Assembly: GCA_034168985.1 (NCBI GenBank)
Contig: JAXFJE010000014.1
Location: 18,361-82,360, forward strand
Direction of reading: 5' to 3'
DNA from: JALEVB01 sp022768265
Lineage (GTDB): Bacteria > Bacillota_I > Bacilli_A > Erysipelotrichales > Erysipelotrichaceae
DNA: 64,000 nucleotides
In this document: piece after piece, positions 59,324 through 64,000 of the stretch
Numbering within the stretch: the stretch's first letter is position 1
Layout: every line of letters begins with the position of its first letter
Notes under the pieces: generated by a model
Told to the model about the DNA's origin: nothing
The model's input: the letters and a program-made list of their open reading frames with translations, nothing else
Databases searched by the model: none
Made by a program: the position numbers and the translations under genes

Positions 59324-60271
59324 ATGAAGAAAATTTTATGTGTTTTGTTTAGCTTGATGCTTTTGGCAGGGTGCTCAAGTACACCTGCATCAGATGAAAC
59401 AGCAACTACAGAAGCAACTCAAGAATCTACTTCTGAAGCAAGTGGCATTAATGTGTATACTAGGGATGCAACTAGTGGAACTCGTGAAGCATTTGAAAAA
59501 GCAATTGACTTGGAAGAATTAACAGCTACAGCAATTGAAGTAAGTAGTAATGGTGATATGGCAACAAAAGTTGGTGCTGATGAAAATGGAATAGGGTATG
59601 CATCATTAAGCACTGATTTTGAAGCAAACAATGTGAAACCTTTGAATTTTGAAGGCGTTGAACCTAGTGAAGAAACTGTACTTGATGGCTCATATGGCAT
59701 GCAAAGACCATTCTCATACGTAACAAGAGCTGCAGGTGATTTTGGTTCAGAAGAAAAAGAACAATTAGTAGCAGCATTTATTGATTATTTATGTAATTCT
59801 ACAGAAGGTATGTTGGTTGTTGAGTCAGCAGGAGGAGTAGTTGATTTATCAAAAGGAACACCTTGGGCTGAATTATCAAAAAATCATCCAATTGTAAATC
59901 AAGATAATAGTGCTATTACTATTTCTACTGCAGGATCAACAAGTGTTGAAAAAACATTAAAAGCAGCCTTAGAATCTTTTGTACCATTGGCTGGCAATTT
60001 CCAATTTGTAATGAATCAAACTGGCTCTGGTGACGGTTATAAACGAGTATTAGGTGAAGAAAAATCAGGGGTAAATGCTGCAGATATCGGCTTTGCTTCT
60101 AGAAGCTTTAATGAAGATGAAGATGTGACAACTTCAATGAGCAGTGGCCAATATGCTATCGATGCAGTTGTAACAATCGTGAATGCAAATAATTCATTGA
60201 GTGATATAACAGCAGATAGCTTGAATCAAATTTATGCTGGAACTTTAACAGATTTTAATGCGGTGAAATAA
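59324..60271 (+). CDS. pstS: PstS-like phosphate-binding lipoprotein, circularly permuted
   Basis: 315 residues. Lipobox L-A-G-C (Cys17) and a Thr/Ser/Glu-rich spacer to ~40. The mature part carries all PstS segments but in swapped order. R-D-A-T-S-G-T-R-E (47-55), I-G-Y-A-S-L (90-95) and Y-G-M-Q-R-P (124-129), normally the C-terminal half, come first. A-G-S-T-S-V (203-208), G-S-G-D-G (234-238), I-G-F-A-S-R (255-260) and I-Y-A-G-T-L-T-D-F (303-311), normally the N-terminal half, come last. The stop follows just where a normal PstS would continue into the SGT segment. ATG 59324 has GGAGG five bases upstream. First gene of pstSCAB-phoU. Confidence 0.88.
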   Translation: MKKILCVLFSLMLLAGCSSTPASDETATTEATQESTSEASGINVYTRDATSGTREAFEKAIDLEELTATAIEVSSNGDMATKVGADENGIGYASLSTDFEANNVKPLNFEGVEPSEETVLDGSYGMQRPFSYVTRAAGDFGSEEKEQLVAAFIDYLCNSTEGMLVVESAGGVVDLSKGTPWAELSKNHPIVNQDNSAITISTAGSTSVEKTLKAALESFVPLAGNFQFVMNQTGSGDGYKRVLGEEKSGVNAADIGFASRSFNEDEDVTTSMSSGQYAIDAVVTIVNANNSLSDITADSLNQIYAGTLTDFNAVK

Positions 60272-60273
60272 TT

Positions 60274-61194
60274 ATGTTTGATGCTAGCAAGGAGAAAAAA
60301 AATAAAATCACTGACAGTGTATTTAAATATTTCTTTCTAGCAATGGCGATATTATCTAGTAGCTTTATAGTTATTTTGGTTCTCTTCATATTCATGAAGG
60401 GAATTTCGCCATTTTTGCCTGGATATGAATTTGGACAAGTTAATATAGTTGACTTTCTGTTTGGAACAACATATCGCCAAGATCAAGGGGTTTATGGCGT
60501 AGGCTTCATTGTTATTAATACATTAGTTAGTGCATTTGCAAGTTTATTATTATCATTCCCTATTAGTGTTTTATGTGCGTTGTTTATTGTTAAGATAGCT
60601 TCTAAGAAATTAAGTGCAATAATGAAAAGTGTCGTAGAATTGCTTGCTAGTGTACCAAGTATTGTATATGGAGTATTTGCAAGTGGGGTCATCGTAATAT
60701 TTGTTAAATGGCTTGCATCATTATTTAATATTACAACAGCTGGGGGGAGTAGTTTATTAGCTGTTATCATATTACTTGCAATTGTGATCTTTCCAACAAT
60801 CACAAGCATGGCAATTACAGCTATTCAGGCTGTAGATAAAGATTTAGAGAATGCATCTCTAGCCTTAGGAGCCACCAAAACACAAACTAACTTTAAAGTA
60901 GTATTAACGAGCGCAAAAAGTGGAATTTTTGCTGGTGCTATCTTAGGAATCGGAAGAGCTTTTGGGGAAGCTACTGCGGTCAGCATGGTTGCTGGAAATA
61001 AGTTATTTGGACCAACATTTGATTTGTTTGATATTACAAGAACATTAACTAGCACAATGTTGGCAGGTTTGAAGGAAACCTCAGGGTTAGATTACGATAT
61101 ACGTTTTTCTGTGGGCATCGTATTGCTTTTTGTTATTTTCTTTTCTAACTGGCTATTAAATATGCTTAAGGAAAGGATAGGTAAAAACTCATGA
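60274..61194 (+). CDS. pstC: PstC, phosphate ABC transporter permease
   Basis: 306 residues, six membrane segments. The cytoplasmic coupling loop shows L-E-N-A-S-L-A-L-G-A-T-K-T-Q-T, and E-L-L-A-S-V-P-S-I-V-Y-G and G-R-A-F-G-E-A-T-A are family marks. It begins two bases after the pstS stop and overlaps pstA by 4 bases. Confidence 0.96.
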   Translation: MFDASKEKKNKITDSVFKYFFLAMAILSSSFIVILVLFIFMKGISPFLPGYEFGQVNIVDFLFGTTYRQDQGVYGVGFIVINTLVSAFASLLLSFPISVLCALFIVKIASKKLSAIMKSVVELLASVPSIVYGVFASGVIVIFVKWLASLFNITTAGGSSLLAVIILLAIVIFPTITSMAITAIQAVDKDLENASLALGATKTQTNFKVVLTSAKSGIFAGAILGIGRAFGEATAVSMVAGNKLFGPTFDLFDITRTLTSTMLAGLKETSGLDYDIRFSVGIVLLFVIFFSNWLLNMLKERIGKNS

Positions 61195-62396
61195 GCAGAA
61201 AAGTAAAAGATGGTCTATTAAATGGAATCACATATTTAAGTGCTCTTTTAGGAGTAATGATCCTAGGTTCAATTTTAGTCTATGTTTTTGTCAATGGCTT
61301 TAAATTAATAAACATTGATTTGCTTAAAAATGATTATTGGTCAAAAAATTATCTTGTAGCTGTAGGTGCTAATAGTTCAGAAGTTTATTCTTGTGATGAT
61401 TGTGTAGGCTACTTTTCTAGTAAGTGGGGTATTAGTTTTATAGATGAAGTTACTTCCCATAAAGAACAAGTTATCAGTGTTGAGTATATTTCTCCAGGAA
61501 GTCCTTTTGAAAATTTGACAAGTTTAACTGCTGGAGAAACTTATGGAATGAAAGTTCCAATGGAATCAGGCTATATGATCGAAAAAATAGATTATACTGA
61601 TGCAAATGGTAATGCAGCAATAGGAGGTAAGATACTAAAACAAGATGCTAAGCAACTACAGGAGAGTCTAGATAATGCTAATGCAATTACAAGTATATAT
61701 ATGAAATCTCCTGGCGGAGGAATTAGAGGATCTTTAATTGCAACTTTATATTTGATATTGATTAGTTTGATTATTTCTTTGCCTATGGGTATTGCAAGTG
61801 CGATATATTTAAATGAATATGCTGATAAAAGCAAAATAAATAAAATGATTCGTCAGGGTATTGAAACATTAACCGGAGTGCCAAGTATCGTTTATGGATT
61901 GATGGGGGTATCAGTATTATTTCCTGTTACAACTGTTTTTGGAGCAACAGGAACAAGCATTCTTTTGGGGGGATTAACGATGGCAATTATATTATTACCA
62001 ACAATAATTCGTAGCGTAGAAGAAGCATTGATAGTTGTACCACAAAGTTTAAGAGATGCATCTTTATCATTAGGTGCAACCAAATCTCAAACGATATTTA
62101 AAGTTGTTTTGCCTTGCTGCATGAATGGAATACTAACCGGTGTACTACTAAGTATCGGTAGAGTTATTGGTGAAAGTGCAGCATTGATATATACAATGGG
62201 AACATTTATAAGTGATAATCCAGTCATAAATGGGCCTGCAACTAGCTTGTCATTGATGATTTGGTCATTTATGTCAGCTGAACAACCTAATTTTGAGTTA
62301 GCATGTGCTATATCTATAATAATTTTGGCAGTTGTTTTGTTATTAAATATAATTGTTAAAATTATTGGAAAGAAATTAAGTAAAAATTTTGTATAG
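61191..62396 (+). CDS. pstA: PstA, phosphate ABC transporter permease with an extra extracytoplasmic domain
   Basis: 401 residues, whereas PstA is normally about 280-300. The extra ~110 residues lie between membrane segments 1 (about 13-35) and 2 (about 182-203), outside the membrane by the usual topology. It contains C-D-D-C (68-71) and, at about 93-172, a stretch with V-E-Y-I-S-P-G-S-P-F-E-N-L that looks PDZ-like. The rest is normal: E-T-L-T-G-V-P-S-I-V-Y-G, A-S-L-S-L-G-A-T-K-S-Q-T and G-R-V-I-G-E-S-A-A. Overlaps pstC. Confidence 0.94.
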   Translation: MSRKVKDGLLNGITYLSALLGVMILGSILVYVFVNGFKLINIDLLKNDYWSKNYLVAVGANSSEVYSCDDCVGYFSSKWGISFIDEVTSHKEQVISVEYISPGSPFENLTSLTAGETYGMKVPMESGYMIEKIDYTDANGNAAIGGKILKQDAKQLQESLDNANAITSIYMKSPGGGIRGSLIATLYLILISLIISLPMGIASAIYLNEYADKSKINKMIRQGIETLTGVPSIVYGLMGVSVLFPVTTVFGATGTSILLGGLTMAIILLPTIIRSVEEALIVVPQSLRDASLSLGATKSQTIFKVVLPCCMNGILTGVLLSIGRVIGESAALIYTMGTFISDNPVINGPATSLSLMIWSFMSAEQPNFELACAISIIILAVVLLLNIIVKIIGKKLSKNFV

Positions 62397-62409
62397 AAGG
62401 GATAATAAA

Positions 62410-63165
62410 ATGGATACATGTTTTGAAGTCACCAATTTAAACTTATATTATGGTGAAAAACAAGCACTAAAAAATCTAAATATAGAATTATATAAAAATA
62501 AAGTTACAGCATTTATTGGACCAAGTGGTTGTGGTAAATCAACATTTCTTAGATGTTTAAATCGTATGAATGATTTGATAGAAGATTGCTGTATAGAGGG
62601 AAATATATCTAAAGATGGAATAAATATTTATGATTTTAAAACGGATGTCGTAGAGCTAAGAACTAAAGTTGGCATGGTTTTTCAAAAGCCAAATCCTTTT
62701 CCAATGTCTATTTATGAAAATATTGCATATGGCCCTAAATGTCATGGACAAAAAAATAAGAATGAGTTGAATAAAATAGTAGAGAAGTCATTGAAACAAG
62801 CTGCATTATGGGATGAAGTACATGATCGTTTGCATGAAAGTGCTCTTGGTTTATCTGGCGGACAACAGCAAAGGTTGTGTATTGCACGAGCTATAGCAAT
62901 GCAGCCAGAAGTTATACTTATGGATGAACCAACTAGTGCTCTTGATCCAATCGCAACTAGTAAAATTGAAGAATTAATAGAAACATTAAAAAATGACTAT
63001 ACGATAATAATTGTTACACATTCCATGCAACAGGCAAGTAGGGTAAGTGATTATACAGCATTTTTCTTATTGGGAGATATCGTCGAATATGATAAGACAA
63101 CAGTAATCTTCCAAAATCCCAAAGATAAACGTACCGAAGATTATATTACAGGAAGGTTTGGATAA
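62410..63165 (+). CDS. pstB: PstB, phosphate ABC transporter ATPase
   Basis: 251 residues. Walker A G-P-S-G-C-G-K-S (37-44), Q-loop F-Q-K-P-N-P-F-P, signature L-S-G-G-Q-Q-Q-R, Walker B V-I-L-M-D-E-P-T-S-A-L-D, and the H-loop T-H-S-M. R-C-L-N-R-M-N-D is typical of PstB. The ATG at 62410 follows AAGGGA and gives the normal N-terminus; an in-frame ATG at 62389 lies inside pstA. Confidence 0.96.
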   Translation: MDTCFEVTNLNLYYGEKQALKNLNIELYKNKVTAFIGPSGCGKSTFLRCLNRMNDLIEDCCIEGNISKDGINIYDFKTDVVELRTKVGMVFQKPNPFPMSIYENIAYGPKCHGQKNKNELNKIVEKSLKQAALWDEVHDRLHESALGLSGGQQQRLCIARAIAMQPEVILMDEPTSALDPIATSKIEELIETLKNDYTIIIVTHSMQQASRVSDYTAFFLLGDIVEYDKTTVIFQNPKDKRTEDYITGRFG

Positions 63166-63169
63166 TATC

Positions 63170-63805
63170 ATGGTTAAAATTGATGATAAATTAGATAATT
63201 TAAAGCAAGTTGTGTTACATATGGCAACATTGATCAATACTATGTATACTAAAGTATATACATGTTTAGAAACGATGGATGTTGATAAAGCGTTAGAAGT
63301 TATCAAGATGGATGAATTTGTGAATCGTTGCGAAGAAGATGTAAATGATACTGCAATTGAGTGCTTAGCGTTATTGTCACCAGTTGCAAGTGATTTACGT
63401 AAAGTTATAGCGGCAATTAAAATAACTTCAGATTTGGAGCGGATTGGTGATTATTCAAAAAATATTGCAAGTTTTGTAATCAAAAATGATTCGCTCGATG
63501 ATGAAACAAAAACTATGACCAAAGAAATCATGGACGAATTTTTGACGATGCTTGATCATGCAATGGACGCATATGCAAAAGAAGATAGCAAATGGGCAAT
63601 GCAGATTCCTAGTGAAGATGAAATAATTAATAAAAAATTTAAAGAAATTTCTGATCGCCTAAGAACAAGCAATAATTATCAAATAGACGAAATCATTAAT
63701 ATTGCACAGATGATCCGCAATATTGAAAGAGCAGGAGATCATACCAAAAATATTTGTGAACACATAATTTATCAAACAAAAGGGCAACATATAGAATTTG
63801 ATTAA
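63170..63805 (+). CDS. phoU: PhoU, phosphate signalling regulator
   Basis: 211 residues, all helical, with two PhoU repeats: each has an E/D-x-x-x-D metal-type pattern, the first near V-N-R-C-E-E-D-V-N-D and the second in the C-terminal half, plus R-I-G-D-Y-S-K-N-I and R-A-G-D-H-T-K-N-I. It restrains phosphate uptake and Pho signalling when phosphate is plentiful. ATG 63170 is preferred; a TTG at 63158 directly abuts GGAAGG. Last gene of the operon. Confidence 0.95.
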   Translation: MVKIDDKLDNLKQVVLHMATLINTMYTKVYTCLETMDVDKALEVIKMDEFVNRCEEDVNDTAIECLALLSPVASDLRKVIAAIKITSDLERIGDYSKNIASFVIKNDSLDDETKTMTKEIMDEFLTMLDHAMDAYAKEDSKWAMQIPSEDEIINKKFKEISDRLRTSNNYQIDEIINIAQMIRNIERAGDHTKNICEHIIYQTKGQHIEFD

Positions 63806-63816
63806 ATTAGAAAAAA

Positions 63817-63852
63817 TGCTAGTCGATGTGATATAAGACTAGCACTTTTTTT
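63817..63852 (+). terminator. Rho-independent terminator of the pst operon
   Basis: 8-bp stem TGCTAGTC (63817-63824) / GACTAGCA (63837-63844), 12-base loop, T-run of seven. Confidence 0.88.
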
Positions 63853-64000
63853 AATTATCGGCTTTGTCAAGAAAAGTGTGTAAATAATTTTTGAAAATTT
63901 ATAAACTGTAAATTATTGCTATTACTATTCGCTTTCATAGTAATCTATATCTATTGAATATGCAATAATAAACGCAAAAAGGCTAAACAATAACTAGTGA
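63853..64000. other. non-coding end of window; possible insertion-sequence terminus
   Basis: 148 bases with no ORF of note. GGCTTTGTCAAGAAAAGTGT (63860-63879) followed by GTAAA looks like the terminal repeat type of IS256-family elements as I remember it; the element would lie beyond the window. No matching second end or target duplication is available here, so this is a weak call. Confidence 0.2.

Noticed and set aside
63930..63995. Hydrophobic minus-strand fragment ending I-D-I-D-Y-Y-E-S-E
   Set aside because: Only about 21 codons, preceded by an in-frame stop, with no start signal; not a credible gene or gene tail.

Overview
The window is AT-rich, densely packed chromosomal DNA from a low-GC Gram-positive bacterium (Firmicutes). 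Supporting markers are MurT/GatD lipid II amidation, the B. subtilis-type primosome proteins DnaB and DnaI, HrcA/CIRCE control of chaperones, RNase J, long-form HPF, a CcpA-type cre site and good Shine-Dalgarno sequences. The Rnf complex, a fused Clostridium-type PurL and the overall gene set suggest an anaerobic gut-type organism, plausibly an Erysipelotrichia relative. That placement is inference; no rRNA is present. Nearly all of it is core housekeeping DNA. No prophage, CRISPR array or complete insertion sequence is seen.

Layout. 1-2153: tail of an rnf operon (G, E, A, a small Cys4 membrane protein, an unusually short RnfB). 2220-7318: CpaB-like SAF protein, tRNA-His, DegV protein, YgjP-type peptidase, MscS channel and a TGS/uridine-kinase-like enzyme. 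7510-10478: a promoter with an embedded cre site drives a 29-codon ORF, an ankyrin protein and an EF-G paralogue with an altered GTPase centre. 10514-15868: FAD oxidoreductase, CPBP protease homologue, murT-gatD and two small membrane proteins. 15971-20685: RNase J and deformylase (minus strand), then ftsW-rsmD-coaD. 20743-28052: a heat-shock regulon (hrcA-grpE-dnaK-dnaJ, clpB) with three CIRCE elements. 28164-30819: a lipoprotein, HAD phosphatase, LUD protein and a membrane protein. 30827-39989: purine operon purE-L-M-N-H-D plus a Nudix gene behind a structured leader with a terminator and a 17-codon ORF. 40123-43369: lone gatZ, radC and a metal-binding-protein homologue. 43424-51878: polA-mutM-coaE-dnaB-dnaI, then pfkA-pyk. 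51955-59226: exonuclease, rimO, ROK kinase, M29 peptidase, DUF2779 nuclease, hpf, pyridoxamine kinase and a TIGR04076 protein. 59238-63852: pstSCAB-phoU.

The most notable points are as follows. (1) PstS appears circularly permuted: the half normally at the C-terminus comes first. (2) PstA carries an extra extracytoplasmic domain of about 110 residues. (3) The EF-G paralogue has Tyr where EF-G has its catalytic His, and its operon has a perfect cre site, suggesting a translation factor switched on by carbon limitation. (4) The purine leader looks like an attenuator or riboswitch of a type I do not recognise. (5) RnfB lacks its ferredoxin domain and is preceded by a tiny Cys4 membrane protein. 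(6) Three genes start 6-7 bases after a -10 box with no ribosome binding site, as leaderless mRNAs would.

Coordinates of starts were chosen by Shine-Dalgarno spacing; all functional calls rest on reading the sequence, without database searches.
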